From assembly GCA_019925095.2 (NCBI GenBank), contig CM034401.1:18322338-18386337 (forward strand): a stretch of DNA of 64,000 nt. Reading direction: 5' to 3'. The DNA is from Dendrolimus kikuchii (lineage: Eukaryota; Arthropoda; Insecta; Lepidoptera; Lasiocampidae). The first letter of the stretch is position 1; every line of letters begins with the position of its first letter. The notes under the pieces are model-generated. The model had not been told where the DNA came from and made no database searches. It saw only the letters and a program-made list of their open reading frames with translations. The translations under genes were made by a program, and so were the position numbers. Shown here in pieces: positions 40,917-52,334 of the stretch.

Positions 40917-40927
40917 AACAATTTTAG

Positions 40928-40968
40928 ATAGGTCGTCTGCCTGTCTGCTGTAATGTAGCAAAATAAGG
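40928..40968 (+). repeat. 305-bp repeat tail fragment
   Basis: A 40-bp scrap of the R305 tail (GGTCGTCTGCCTGTCTGCTG). Confidence 0.6.
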
Positions 40969-40991
40969 AACGTATTCGTTTCAATGACTAC

Positions 40992-41305
40992 TATTTTTTT
41001 TTTATGGCAGGAGATCAGCAGACAGGCAGACGGCCCACTCGGTGGAAAGCGGTTACCATCGTCTATGGACATTTGCAACAGCAAGTTACTACAAATGCGC
41101 TGCTGCTCTCTTAAGGGAGACTGGAACCTGATCACTAATGCCGGAACACAACTCAAGGTTGTTACGGCGACATACTTTAGACCAGGGGTGGTAGCCATCC
41201 AGTCGGGCAAATGCCCTACCACCTGTCTGTGGGTTGTTTTGTCGCCTCTTACGACAGCCCGCCCGGCCGCAGGAAATTGTATTCTTTCTCCGTTCCTGCA
41301 CGGAT
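40992..41305 (-). repeat. 305-bp repeat, full-length copy
   Basis: Full R305 on the minus strand from T-rich tail at 40992 to the head CCTGCACGGATAA. ACTAT occurs just outside both ends and may be a short target duplication. Confidence 0.85.
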
Positions 41306-41484
41306 AAACTATAATGATAGACTCGTCATGATTAAACGGGTTTTAATGAAATTTGTCAAGATATTAGATTATGTCCTAGTAAAAGGCATAGGCCACCTTT
41401 CGTCTCAGAAAACTATCTTGAATAATTGGAAATAAAGGATAAAAATTTGTATGAGCAACCCATTATTCCCCAAAACAAGAATAT
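41306..41484. other. Spacer, nothing recognised
   Basis: Short unique stretch without gene signature. Confidence 0.4.
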
Positions 41485-42285
41485 GAAATAAAACTACGTT
41501 TTAACGGTTTTAAGCGCAGCGCGGTAATTTTATTTGATTTTGGTTTTTCCGATGTTTCGGCCACTTTTCAGTGGCCGTGACCACGGGAGACGAAGGTGTC
41601 AAGTGTCAATGAGTATTGTTAAAGTTTTATCTAGCCTACCGCCAACCTGTTCATTTTAATCATTTAGTTTTAATTTTATTTATGGTTATTATTTACTCTA
41701 TGGGAGCCTAATCTAATTTACCATCGCTTCGCAACATGTTGTGGCTTGAAGAGAAGAAGCGGCGCAAGAAACTCTTCAGCAAACATGCCTAGCTCTAATA
41801 ATTTTATATAATATTAAAATGGATGGAAGGAAAATAAAAGAAATTATCAGTCAAGTTGGTTTGTGTTCCGTTGTACGCAGAAAGACCTCACAGTGTTTCG
41901 AGGTTTGGCAGGTGGTTTTGGCCGGGTTTGTGTCTTAATAGTTTTGATGGTCAGATCCCAAACAGGTGGTACTTGTCAACCATTTTCTCTATTAAAATAT
42001 AGGTGTTTTTTTGATTTCAATAGCCTCACGCATCATTCTAGGTATGATATGATTCTCTTTTGCGAGGATTTGTGGTTTATCGAATCTGATGTAGTGGTTG
42101 GGTTTATCCAGCGTATGTTCACTGATCGCAGACTTCGTAGACTTTGTGTCTTTCATGTCAACAATGTGTTCTTGTACCCGTGTTTTTATGCTGCTCTTTG
42201 TTTGCCCAATATATGATAATCCACACTCACAATCAAGCTTGTAGACACGGTTAAAACTTAGTTTTGTTATGTATACAAGCCGCAA
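41485..42285 (-). mobile_element. 5'-truncated Penelope-like element
   Basis: On the minus strand a GIY-YIG endonuclease coding end is followed by a 3' region (41720-41485) that recurs at 17.5 and 62.0 kb. The LTR-like region contains a 7-bp stem with a GAAA loop followed by CGAAAC (plus-strand 41554-41576). The reverse transcriptase portion is absent. Confidence 0.85.
41853..42285 (-). pseudogene. GIY-YIG endonuclease end of Penelope-like element
   Basis: The first 97 codons read VYKLDCECGLSYIGQT (residues about 14-29), with the GIY-YIG core, a following Arg (about R36) and EH at 39-40, SEHTLDKPNH and a REAIEIKKTP motif typical of Penelope polyproteins. A premature stop at 41992 and a further frameshifted stop break the frame. 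The C-terminus still reads QVPPVWDL in another register down to about 41853. The domain nicks DNA for target-primed reverse transcription; this copy is inactive. The plus-strand ORF at 41863-42216 is its shadow. Confidence 0.9.
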
Positions 42286-42721
42286 AAACTTAAAAAAATA
42301 TTAAGAATATGAAAATTTATATAGGTTATCAGGTATTTGGATTTTTGATAGGAAGTACACATGCCATCGTTACAATTGCGTACTTACGTATTTTAAAACG
42401 TGATACGATTTGTGCAGATGAAGTCACGAAAACTGCTGGTTTCGTACATTTGTTTCCCATTAATTCAACCTGAGAAAACAGATATTTTGGCTAAAGCGGA
42501 AGCAACTTTACGTTATGTTTCTACGCCGGAAAACGTCATACCATCAGAAACAGGAATGAGGTCACAAAGTGTTACCATAGTATAAATAAATCAGTATAAT
42601 AATTACTCAAAATTATAACTGTATTAAATTTTACATTCTCATAACGATAATATTGTGTACGATATTTTGATTGCTCCGACATTCACGTTTTTATTTTAAA
42701 TTGCATTCCAATTTTACAAAG
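42286..42721. other. AT-rich spacer, nothing recognised
   Basis: The short plus-strand ORF at 42400-42585 is not recognised. Confidence 0.4.
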
Positions 42722-43398
42722 CTTGTAATAGACCGAGATCCGCCTGCAAGATTACTACGTTCGTGTGTTATTTTTATTAAAATCTAGTTTTTATAGATAA
42801 TAATATGAGGGAATACATAATTGCTAGGTTGCCTATAAAAATGTAGTCGCTAGTATTTTTAATAAAATAATAATAATAATAGTTTGATATTTTGGGAAAA
42901 ATTTCATTCACTTGTTTTTGTAATAAATTATATATGAAATTAAAGCTATTTTTTCTGTTTATGATTAAATAAGGTTGCCTATGTAAAAGTGACCGCAAAT
43001 AGGTGTTGCCAGCTTTTAAAGATAAATTAGAGTGAAATAGAGTTACGCGCTACGTCTCCCGTTAACATAACGTAGCGTAGCGACCTCGTAGTGCGCTATC
43101 TTTAACAGCTGGCAACCCCTATTTGCGACCACTTTTACATAGGTAACCCTACTCCGTCATACACAGAAAAAAATAGCTTTAACTTGATATATAATTTATT
43201 TTAAAAACAAGTAAGAATTTATTTCCCAAAATATCAAACTAATATTATTTTAATTGAAAATGCTAGCGGCCATAATTTTATAGGTAACCTAGAAAAAAAT
43301 TATTTCCATAACATATAATTACATATAAAAAATAGATTTAAATTAAATAACACATGAACGTAGTAATCTTGCAGCGGGATCTTGGTCTATAATAAGTA
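42722..43398. mobile_element. Long foldback element, arms of about 310 bp
   Basis: The whole 677-bp segment is a long imperfect palindrome. Outer arms: AGACCGAGATCCGCCTGC on the left against the complement of GCAGCGGGATCTTGGTCT on the right, then GATTACTACGTTCGTGTGTT, GGTTGCCTATGTAAAAGTG and TTGCCAGCTTTTAAAGAT, each with its partner. The centre (about 43041-43085) is CpG-rich (GCGCTACGTCTCCCGTTAAC). The arms differ by about 15 per cent. No coding and no clear target duplication. It is either a foldback transposon/MITE or a tail-to-tail duplication. Confidence 0.85.
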
Positions 43399-43919
43399 AT
43401 AAATGTTTAAAAAATTCACGCAAAATCAGTTTTGTTTTATGCAATTTCCTCAAATTTATAGTTTTATGACTGTGTAAAGGAATATTTTTCATGTTATTTT
43501 TAGAGCAATATATTATAGGATTTATGAATTAAACATAACTAATACAACGTCATTTATCGTAGATGTCATAATTACTATATACATCGACAATTCTTCATTG
43601 AGGCTGTCGTGCTTAAATGTTTTTTTTTTCTATTAATACGATCTATTTTGCTACTTTTCCCTTACGCCCAACTCTCTGGCACCTCGACATCGGACGAGAT
43701 CTTTTTTTGCCTATTTTAATATTAATTTTCGAGTCTGTCTCTTACTAATATTTGCGAGTGCCTTGTCCGGTTGTTATATTTTGTTTCTCATCACAATATA
43801 GCGAATTACCTTTTACATATATTACAAGTTAAATATTGTTAACTCATAATCATTTCTCTATTGTTTCTGTAACATAATGAGCTAATGAGTGCTGCATAAG
43901 CTTTCAAAATGTTTGGCTT
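43399..43919. other. AT-rich spacer, nothing recognised
   Basis: No shared repeat or coding signature. Confidence 0.4.
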
Positions 43920-44420
43920 CCTACTCAGATCTGCAACTGAATTTAAACAAACCAACACCTATTTATCTTAATATATATAAATTACGTGTCACGTTGTTTG
44001 TCCGCGATGGACTCCTAAACTACTTGACCGATTTTAATCAAATTTGCACACCGTGTGCAGTTTGATCCGACTTGAAAGATAGGATAGCTTTCATTTGGAT
44101 CCGGTAGGTGGCGCTGGAATCGGGTTCTAAATTTTATTTCTTCAGGGCAGAACAACGTCTGCCGGGACAGCTAGTATTTATATAAAACTCTTGTCCGTTC
44201 GCAACTCGAATTTGCCGTCCCCATCTGGAATCCTTCTTATAAAATTTATACTGGTGCAATTGAGAAACTGCAACGCCAATTTTTACGAACCATAAATTAT
44301 AAATTGCATAAATCATATCTCCCATACAAAGATCTACTATCTACATGTAATCTCCTGGCTCTCTCATCTAAGGCGCAAGTACTTAGAAGGCGTGAGTTTG
44401 TACAACGTTGTGGATAATAA
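43920..44420 (+). pseudogene. LINE reverse transcriptase relic split by a Helitron-like element
   Basis: At 43920-43960 the plus strand reads SDLQLNLNKPTP, the segment that follows the FADD motif in jockey-type LINEs. From 44178 it reads LYKTLVRSQLEFAVPIWNP and then IEKLQRQFLRTINY and ALSSKAQVLRRREFV to a stop near 44418, typical of the RT thumb/C-terminal region. The intervening part has been deleted and a family 1 Helitron-like element lies between. Confidence 0.8.
43968..44174 (+). mobile_element. Short Helitron-like element, family 1
   Basis: From about TATCTTAATATATATAAATT to GCCGGGACAGCTAG (CTAG at 44171-44174) followed by T. It is nested in the LINE relic. Confidence 0.65.
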
Positions 44421-44458
44421 TTTTGATTGTATTGATTTAGTGAATACACTATGTTACA

Positions 44459-44886
44459 TCGTACCCGGCAGACGACGGCCTGCCTTTAAAAAATAAAAAT
44501 CTAGAACCCGATTGCAGCACCATCTACTGGAAGCAAATTTTAATCTAAACTCGAATCAACTTGAACAAACAGAGTAGAAAATTATTAAAGTACTTATGTC
44601 GCCATTTAAAAAAATAGGGGTTGGTGGTAGAAGGATGAAAATTTAGGGTTGTATGTATTTTTTAATGTTAAATCATTATAAAATATAAATAAGAAATTTT
44701 TACAAAAAAATAAAAAAAAATGTTTAGGGGTGGGTCACCCTTATCATTTAGGGGTATGAAAATATAGATGTTGGCTGATTATCAGATCTACCCGATATGC
44801 ACACAAAATTTCATACAAATCGGTTCAGCTGTTTCGGAGGAGTTTGGTAACAAACACCGTGACACGAGAATATTATATATTAGATT
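44459..44886 (-). mobile_element. Helitron-like element, family 1, long form
   Basis: Left end ACCCGGCAGACGACGGCCTG, interior GATTGCAGCACCATCTACTG, right end TCATACAAATCGGTTCAGCT, GAGGAGTTTGGTAACAAACA and ATATATTAGATTT. About 430 bp, with a variable low-complexity middle. Confidence 0.55.
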
Positions 44887-45186
44887 TATAAATGTTGATA
44901 TTTTTGCGTGTTCTCTTGCCAAATTTAAAAGACTTTGATAGTACACTCATGCTGGATTTTTTTTTCTAACTTTGTTACATTTCTTGTTATTAAGAAAAAA
45001 ATTTACATTTATCTTTTTTCTGTAATATGTTCTATGAATTATTTTTATATCCTTATTTTTACCTATTGTTAATATTTTTGTAATGAATTTTTAATTTTTA
45101 TAAATTATCTTGAAAATGTTTTCATGTGGACAACGTCGTTGGCTTCAATATGATTACCTGATCTTATTGTAACGTTTTATTTAGTA
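44887..45186. other. AT-rich spacer, nothing recognised
   Basis: No repeat or coding signature seen. Confidence 0.4.
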
Positions 45187-45425
45187 CTAGCTGACACGGC
45201 AAACTTCGTACCACCTCAGAATCAATAAATAAAAAACTTATATTGATTTCTGAGCGACGGGAGGAACTTCAAAAGTTTGACATTCAAAACCAAAAAAATG
45301 AAAAAATAACTTTACTTTTAAATTTAATTTGATTTCTGAACGACTTTTAAATGTAATTGATTTCCAAACGACGGGACGAACATCAAATATTTAACAGGTA
45401 GGAATAGTTTCTAAATTGTTGTTTT
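45187..45425 (-). mobile_element. Helitron-like fragment with CTAGCTGACACGGC end
   Basis: CTAG at 45187-45190 followed by CTGACACGGCAAACTTCGT, an end resembling family 2. The right boundary is uncertain because TGATTTCTGAGCGACGGGA is partly duplicated internally. Confidence 0.4.
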
Positions 45426-45538
45426 TATTATATTCCAAGCATTTTTTTCATATTTACTCACCTTTTAAACCTTCCCTGGACTTCCACAAATAATTCAAAA
45501 CCAAAATTAGCCAAATCGAGACTAACGAACAGCAATTG

Positions 45539-45651
<113 letters not shown>

Positions 45652-46566
45652 TGTTATATAGTAGCTGTTTGTTGTTCCTTTAAATAAATAAAATAAAATG
45701 ATCTAAACCGACTGTTTGTTATTAGACTGCGACTGTGTTCCGGCCGCAGTGGGCGCAACACTTATTCCGTATGTATGAGAGAGAAGCCAGGCGCTCTGTT
45801 TTAAAGGCAGACGTTTGACTGACCGCACATCGGTTGCATACTAAAGTGAGTTTACGATGAACTAGCCTGTTGGAATAAAGTATGTTTTTAAGTAACTTTA
45901 ACCAGCGCCTTATAAATATTTCTATGTGGTCTAACTTTATGGTCGTATTTATTTAGAATAGTTTAATAATACAGTGTATACTACATGTAATGTCACTCGA
46001 TTTAACGACAAACTTCCTTAAGCGTCGAAATCACTTGGCTTTGGTTGGTTTAGCTTGTCTTCCATACAATGATACATTCTATATAGCATTACACCCACTC
46101 TCAATAACAAGTGTATCTCTCAATAATAAAAAGTACATTTTAAATTGCCAAAATTAGTAAAAGCTGCGCAGCTGTGTACGTTCTTTTATCGCTTTATTAT
46201 TCTAGTCCGTAATAAACTCAACTATTGGTATCATGCATACCGAAATTTGTAAGAAATTCCGAAATACCGTAATTTCTAAGTACTTCCTTTATCACCAAGG
46301 TGCCCCAATATCGCAAGATATGAATGAAATAAGTAATACAACAAAATTACTGGTGCAGCAAAAGACGTTAGACAAAAATAATAGACTTCTCTCCATTTAA
46401 AGATAACTTTCTATAACGCCATAAAATGCACAGGCCCTTCAGTGTCGTTATATAGAGTTTATGCTGTAATAATAACAGCCCATAAGAAAAGAAATAAGAG
46501 AAAGGTTAAACAGCGGTTGCACTCCCTCTCACTTAAAATGCACCTCTTTAATATTCGAGTTCTGCA
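45652..46566. other. Spacer, nothing recognised
   Basis: Unique DNA. The open frame at 46442-46714 partly overlaps an R305 fragment and is not called. Confidence 0.4.
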
Positions 46567-46680
46567 CTCCAGTCTCGTTGCTGTCCACCACCATCTCAAG
46601 CCGGAAAAACCCGCTCTCTTAATAATGCCGGAACATAACTCAAGGTTGTTATGGCAGCATACTTTATACAAGAGGTGGTA
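46567..46680 (-). repeat. 305-bp repeat, central fragment
   Basis: Contains ATGCCGGAACATAACTCAAG and TTGTTATGGCAGCATACTTT from the middle of R305. Confidence 0.65.
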
Positions 46681-47844
46681 TGAAATTTTCTTCAGAGATA
46701 AGAAAAATTTATAATATAAGTACGACAGTACGTATAAAATGTCATTTCAAAGTACACTAACATACGTTCCTTTTTCTCGTAAGAATCGTGGCAATGCATA
46801 AAGTGCCTCGTTAGTGGGGTGGTGTTTTGAAAAAGTCGAATGAACGTCGTAGTTGCAAGCAACGAAGGAGGTTGGCGGAGCCTTTTCAGCCTGTTATTCG
46901 AGTTAGCTGATTGCTCTCCATAGAGATGCTCGAGAAAATTATCGCCTCGAGGATTTGTTAAGTATTTGAGTGTGTATTTTTCACAACCTTTAGAGTGAAA
47001 TAAATATATATGATAAATACCGACATACGAATTTACCATACCAAAATTCTACCAACTTATTAAATTTCATGGATGTTGACGCTGTTTGCAGCATCAGCAT
47101 CCACCGCTGGTATCATCTATTGGAGTTTTAGAACGTAACGTCGCACATTGCTCGCCTCTAGTCGATATATCAGTTTCATCCCGATTCAGATTTGTCCTGG
47201 TTGTTAAACCTCTTCTCTCTGCTATTCTGCGCTTTGTTATAAAAATGCCCTAATATCTAGATTCACTTAAAAAGGAGAACAGCAGTACCTATGAATGGAA
47301 TCGCGTTTTAAAAGACCGATAAGTTATCATTATTTTTACAGCCCTTTTTTGGGCTTTCTGGTTTCGGTAGACACCATTTGACTGGAGAGAAATAAAGATG
47401 TTTTATTGTTCTAAACGTAGGTACGGTACAGAACTGCTGCAAGCAAGTGTAGAGATGGATGGAGATATACTCTAAACTTGTCTGTTGCCAAAATTCAGAG
47501 ACTGTTTTGCTGCGTTCTAGCGAGTTCACGTTTCCAATCTGCATTGGTAGAAATAATCTGTAACATCCCTTGCTCCTCTCCGCACTATATCTACCCTCCT
47601 GTCTGATGTTATAGAAATCAGGTTTAAAGGTAAACTTTGAACTAGCTAGCGAGACAAGGGGCCGAGACCGGTAGCAGCATCACATGAACCTCCGCAGAAC
47701 ATTTAGAGCGTCAGAGTGACACAAGTGACCGCGTAGAGCGATAATTCTTCACACAACCGCACGCAAAGTGTGTTGACTTTGGTGATCCCATGTTTCACTC
47801 GCGTGCCTCAATGTATACCTTTATTTTTTTCATTTATAATTTTC
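46681..47844. other. Unique DNA, no gene recognised
   Basis: More GC-balanced than most of the window. ORFs at 46692-47039 (minus) and 47308-47544 (minus) lack recognisable motifs. This is one of the better places to look for unrecognised host exons. Confidence 0.4.
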
Positions 47845-48030
47845 TCTGAAAGGCAGACGGCCCATCAAATAATATGTGGTTATCGTCATCTATAGATGTT
47901 TGCAGCAACAAAGGCAAAGTCAACGCTCGCCAACCTTTAAAATGGAATCGAGGGGATGGAACAGGAGATATAGGATAGGGGAATGGAATAGAAGAAGAGG
48001 AAGTGGGCCATTGGAACTTGTGACGACAGC
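47845..48030. repeat. AGGATAGG-rich repeat, copy 1
   Basis: Begins with an R305-like tail string (AGGCAGACGGCCCATC) but continues into purine-rich GGATAGGGGAATGGAATAGA and ends GGAAGTGGGCCATTGGAACT. It shares this order with 48355-48555. Confidence 0.6.
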
Positions 48031-48084
48031 TTAGCAAGTTATGATGACATAATGTTAAAAAGTCAACTAGCGTGTTTTTATTGT

Positions 48085-48341
48085 GAAGCTGGCAAGCAGG
48101 CAGATTCGCCAGGTGGTAGGATAATTGCCCGTCTGGATGGGTATCACTCCTGGTCTAGAGGAAAGCCGCCATAACAACCTTGAGTTGTATTCCGGCATTA
48201 GTGGCCAAGTTCCAATTTGCCTTAAGAAAGCAGCAGCGCATTTGTAGCGTCTTTGGTGTTGCAAATGTCCATGAGCCAAGGTAACCGTTTTCCGTCAGGA
48301 AGGCCGTGTGTTTGTCTGCTGAACTCATGCAATAAAAAACA
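48085..48341 (+). repeat. 305-bp repeat copy lacking head
   Basis: R305 from CCAGGTGGTAGG to CTCATGCAATAAAAAAC, diverged. It sits between two copies of the AGGATAGG-rich repeat. Confidence 0.8.
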
Positions 48342-48344
48342 TCC

Positions 48345-48620
48345 TAGCTCATGGAACGTGGCTACCGCAACCTACAGACATTTGCAACAATACCAGGGGC
48401 GAAGCCATCGCTTTGCCTTTAGGATAGGATAAAGAGGATGAGATAGGGTCATGAGATAGAGGGATGACACAGGTGAAATGGGATAGAAAGGATATGGGAT
48501 TGGAATAGGGAGATGGGTTAGAAGACAGGGAAGTGGGCTATCGGAACTATCATTCATCGCACGAAATACGATAAGCTCAAGGCTAAACGGTTCACGCCGA
48601 TGTTCTTTAAGAGCGTGCTA
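48345..48620. repeat. AGGATAGG-rich repeat, copy 2
   Basis: TTGCAACAATACCAGGGGCG, then tandem-like GGATAG/GGGATA motifs, then GGGAAGTGGGCTATCGGAAC and GGTTCACGCCGATGTTCTT. Similar units are widespread in lepidopteran genomes. The minus-strand ORF is proline-rich from the motif and not a gene. Confidence 0.6.
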
Positions 48621-49097
48621 TCACACCGATCTTATGGGCCGGAATCAAGCGAATTATAATTTCAGCAAGGGTCTACCACATTTATCAATTTAAATATTAT
48701 AAAGCTAAATACCAAATATATACCGCAACAATATCGCACAGTTAAAAAAATATCGACATTCCACGATTCCAATGCAAATAGTTTCCTTAAGGAAATTAAT
48801 TCAATGATCGTAAAAAAATACTTACGGATCCGATGCCAAATAAAAGCAGGCTTTATTATTATTTGTTATCTGCACGCAAACAAACCGACGATAAACAGTT
48901 ACAAAGTTAAATCGTAGCGAACTTAGGGTAGAACAAAAAAAATGTTATCACGGAATTATTTGCGGGATTGGTAAACAGTAAAGTTCCGTTTTTTGCAATA
49001 AATTATGTTTATTTTGGAATAATGGATTTTTGTTATTACTTTGACTAAGTATCTATCAAGAAAGTAGTTTTGGGAACTAACGTACATCTTTAGGTAT
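48621..49097. other. AT-rich spacer, nothing recognised
   Basis: No repeat or coding signature seen. Confidence 0.4.
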
Positions 49098-49294
49098 TTA
49101 TGTATACAAAATTCTTCTGTCGGTGTGTATGAGAACTCCTCCTAAACGGTTGGACCGATTTTGATGTTTTTCTTTTGTGTGTGTTTGAGTGGGTCCCGGG
49201 ATAGTTTAGATTCACAATTGGATCCAGTGACGCTGGGATTGGGTTTTAGTTTTTCATTTTTTCAGAGCAGGGCAACATCTACCACTCCCGCTAG
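49098..49294 (+). mobile_element. Short Helitron-like element, family 1
   Basis: AATTCTTCTGTCGGTGTGTA, AACTCCTCCTAAACGGTTGG, GTGGGTCCCGGGATAGTTTA, ending CTCCCGCTAG (49291-49294) followed by T. Confidence 0.6.
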
Positions 49295-49630
49295 TATTTT
49301 ATACAATTTCAAGGGTATAATATGGGAAAGTTGGGACTCTAAGGCACAGATCCTTAAAGTCACAATGAGGTAGGAAATGTATCGAGTACCTTGGCGTTGC
49401 AGATGCCCATAAGCGGTGGTGGTCACTCACCATCTGACAGTTTGCTTACCTATAAACATAAAAAACCACGGTGGGAATTTCTATTTAGATATTCCTAGTA
49501 TGAAATTTGTTTTGTAGTTGAACGTGCAACTCAAGGCACCAGAGGTGAACAATTCAATAAGTTCTATTCAAACTAAGTTGCAGTAGAGAACATTTTTTGA
49601 ATGTCATGCATAACAGTTAAAAAATAACGT

Positions 49631-49720
49631 TCTTATTCATATTGAGTTAGCGTAAATTTGTAGGTTTCTTCAAGACATTAAAGATGCCTATAAACTTACT
49701 ATAACTAAATATGTATAAGA
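49631..49720. repeat. Foldback hairpin, longest member of its family
   Basis: Arms 49631-49670 and 49681-49720 match at about 32 of 40 positions around a 10-base spacer. The outer arm TCTTATTCATATTGAGTTAG and inner TTGTAGGTTTCTT recur in pieces at 31.8 and 37.9 kb, so this is probably the fullest form. Confidence 0.75.
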
Positions 49721-50003
49721 CCTAGAGTACTAAGTAGAGTACTAGCTAGTAGTCAACTCTGTACATTGTACACCTCTTTGCGACGTATTAGTTTTAAGAA
49801 AAAAAGTGGTCAGAAACTCTCCAGCAACACGTGTAGCTAAAAATAATTTTACTTTATTTGTCTCATTTCACGGTCTCTCTAAAATATTTTCTGAAAAATT
49901 AATAGAGTTTTAGCATATTGACATCCCGTCGATGGTCATCTATGTAGTAACTGATACATACATACATACATAACTTCACGCCAGTTCCCTTGCAGGGTAG
50001 GCA

Positions 50004-51999
50004 TTATTAAAGGCATTATAGGTATTATTAGGAAAATAATTAAAGATATGAAAATAACTTACCCCGATGAAGGAATTGAAAAAATAAAATATAATGATAA
50101 ATTTGTCAAGGATCCTCAAGAAATGGCGCAGATATTTAATAATTATTTTATTGACCAAGTTAAACATAACCACAAAAGTAAAGATAAGTCTGACACCATT
50201 ACTTACAATAATTCTAACTCTATATTTATAGCTCCGTTATTTTCTTATTGACATTATAAATACTATCAGAACCTTAAATAATACTAATAGTGTTGGAATT
50301 GACGACATTGCAACTAAAGTAATTAAAGTAAGCGCTCCTATTGTTGCCCCTGTTTTATGCTATATAGTCAATTTGTGCATAGAACATGGCGTTTTCCCAT
50401 CAAAACTTAAAATATCTGTGGTTAAGCCAGTACATAAAAAAGATAATAAATTAGATATGAGTAATTATAGGCCAATAGCCATTATAACAATATTTTCAAA
50501 AATATTTGAAAAAATAATCTACAATTCTTTATATAATTATTTTGAGACATACAATATTATTGGTGACGAACAATATGGATTTCGTAAGAACAAAAATATT
50601 AATTTAGCTATTTATGAATTACTTACCTTAATCATGAGTAATGTTGATAAAAGAGTGCCAGTTTCAGCCATATATATGGACTTAACAAAGGCGTTTGATT
50701 TTGTAGATCATACAATTCTATTAAATAAATTATATGCATATGGAGTCAGGGGCAATGCATTTAACCTCTTAAAATCTTACTTATCTGATCGTCAACAAGT
50801 AACGCATATTAAAAAAGTAGATGCAAGTACATTATGTGAAACAATATATACTTCCGAGCCCCGTAAAATTTTATGTGGAGTGCCACAAGGCTCAGTCCTA
50901 GGACCTCTTTTATTTTTAATTTATTTAAATGACATGCATAAGGCACTGACTCAAAAAATGATATTATTCGCTGACGACAGTACGATTATATTTGAAGGAA
51001 TTAATACTGATAATTACGAACACGACATAAATTGTGCCTTCCATAACATAATATCATGGTTAAATAATAATAATTTACAAATCAATTTGACAAAAACAAA
51101 AATTATGCACTTTAGACAAAGAGTTAATAAATATATATCCGATCCTATTGTAACGTATTATGGACAAAAAATTGAAGAAGCAAGTAGCACTAAATTTTTA
51201 GGTATTCATATTGATAGTGATTTAAAATATAATACTCATATTAACGACTTATGCAACAGGATATCTCGATTTTCTTATGCCCTCTATAACTTAAGTAAAG
51301 TTGTCGACCAAAAAGCAGTTATAACGGCTTATGATGGCTATGTTGTTTCTTTGTTACGATACGGTCTTATATTTTGGGGCAACAGCACTGGTAAAGAACG
51401 CGTGTTTATAGCGCAAAAACGCTGTATACGTGCTATATGTCATATAAGGAAAACAGATTCTTGTAAACCATATTTTGTATCCCTAAAACTACTTACATTA
51501 CCATCATTATACATTTATGAAGTTGCTTTATTTGTTAAAAATAATCTACATTTATACACTAAATGCAACAGTAAACGCCGTAACAGCTACCTTCTTACAC
51601 TTCATTCGAAAACCACTTTGTTGCAAAACAGTGTTTTCTGTATAGCGACTAAAATTTTTAATAAATTACCACTAAAAATTAAGGAACTCGACACCAAAAG
51701 CTTTAAATTAAAATTAAGACAATTACTAATAAAAAAAGCATATTACACAATAAATGAGTATCTATCTGACCCAAATACTGATACAGGAGTCTGATTTTGT
51801 GACATGAGGAATCGTAATTATTATTCAGCATTAGCACTATAAATTGTATAAATCTAGACATTATTAGTTTTAAATTATATTTTTTTTGTAAGCTACATAT
51901 GTGGCAGGATACAGAGATACCTATTTGTTATCATTATGGACATCATATTCAAACCTGTATACACAAAATAAATTACTTTGACTTTGACTTTGACTTTGA
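50004..51999 (+). mobile_element. 5'-truncated LINE nested in L-RWFGH
   Basis: Begins inside ORF2 upstream of the RT domain, runs through the RT and a 3' untranslated region of about 200 bp, and ends in (TTTGAC)n at about 51972-51999. At the junction the host element loses about one base (GTAGGCA / GAACAAC), with no target duplication. Confidence 0.9.
50045..51791 (+). pseudogene. Non-LTR reverse transcriptase, frameshifted
   Basis: The first part (50048-50251, EEG-type linker with NNYFIDQV) is in a different frame from the rest; the frames exchange near 50235-50250 (SIFIAPLF then INTIRTLNN). From there the RT is open to 51794: SNYRPIAI (about residue 30 from M50373), YMDLTKAFD (101-109), GVPQGSVLGPLLF (169-181), FADDS (199-203), and a C-terminal YGLIFWGNST and FIAQKRCIRAI segment. 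It belongs to the jockey/CR1 group; the Daphne-like clade is likely but not resolved. The endonuclease domain is lost by truncation. The long intact RT indicates a fairly young copy. Confidence 0.92.
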
Positions 52000-52334
52000 A
52001 CAACAGAGCGCCATTTAGGCTTATTATTACACACCTCACTTGCTTCTTTGACATTCATAACTCTTGTCATGCACGCTCGTCTGTTTTTAAGGCTCCTGAC
52101 ATCACCTTCTGCTAGTACACGATCAATTTGATCATGGAAGGTGTGCCGTGGCCTTCCACGACATCTGCATCCATCCACTTTTGCATTGTATATCTGTTTA
52201 GTCATTCTTTCATCATGCATTCTTTCCACATGCCCGAACCACCGGAGCATTCCTTTCCTTACCTACACCCCGACGCTCTCTTTCAGACCAACTCTCTTTC
52301 TTACTTCGGTATTACGAACTGATAGTAACTGATA

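Larger units (their letters stand above)
49957..52322 (-). mobile_element. LINE 3' end (L-RWFGH) interrupted by another LINE
   Basis: Minus-strand L-RWFGH halves at 49957-50003 (tail and last codons) and about 52000-52322 (MLRWFGHVERM to the KPKWRSV segment) flank a plus-strand LINE. The target duplication TAGTAACTGATA at 49945-49956 and 52323-52334 belongs to the outer element and proves that the halves are one insertion. Confidence 0.92.

Noticed and set aside
41863..42216. Plus-strand 117-codon ORF
   Set aside because: Shadow of the minus-strand GIY-YIG coding region, which has recognisable motifs.
52128..52332. Plus-strand ORFs MIMEG... and MCRGLP...
   Set aside because: Antisense of the L-RWFGH LINE stub; the same shadow appears at 57.8-58.1 kb and 35.05-35.3 kb.
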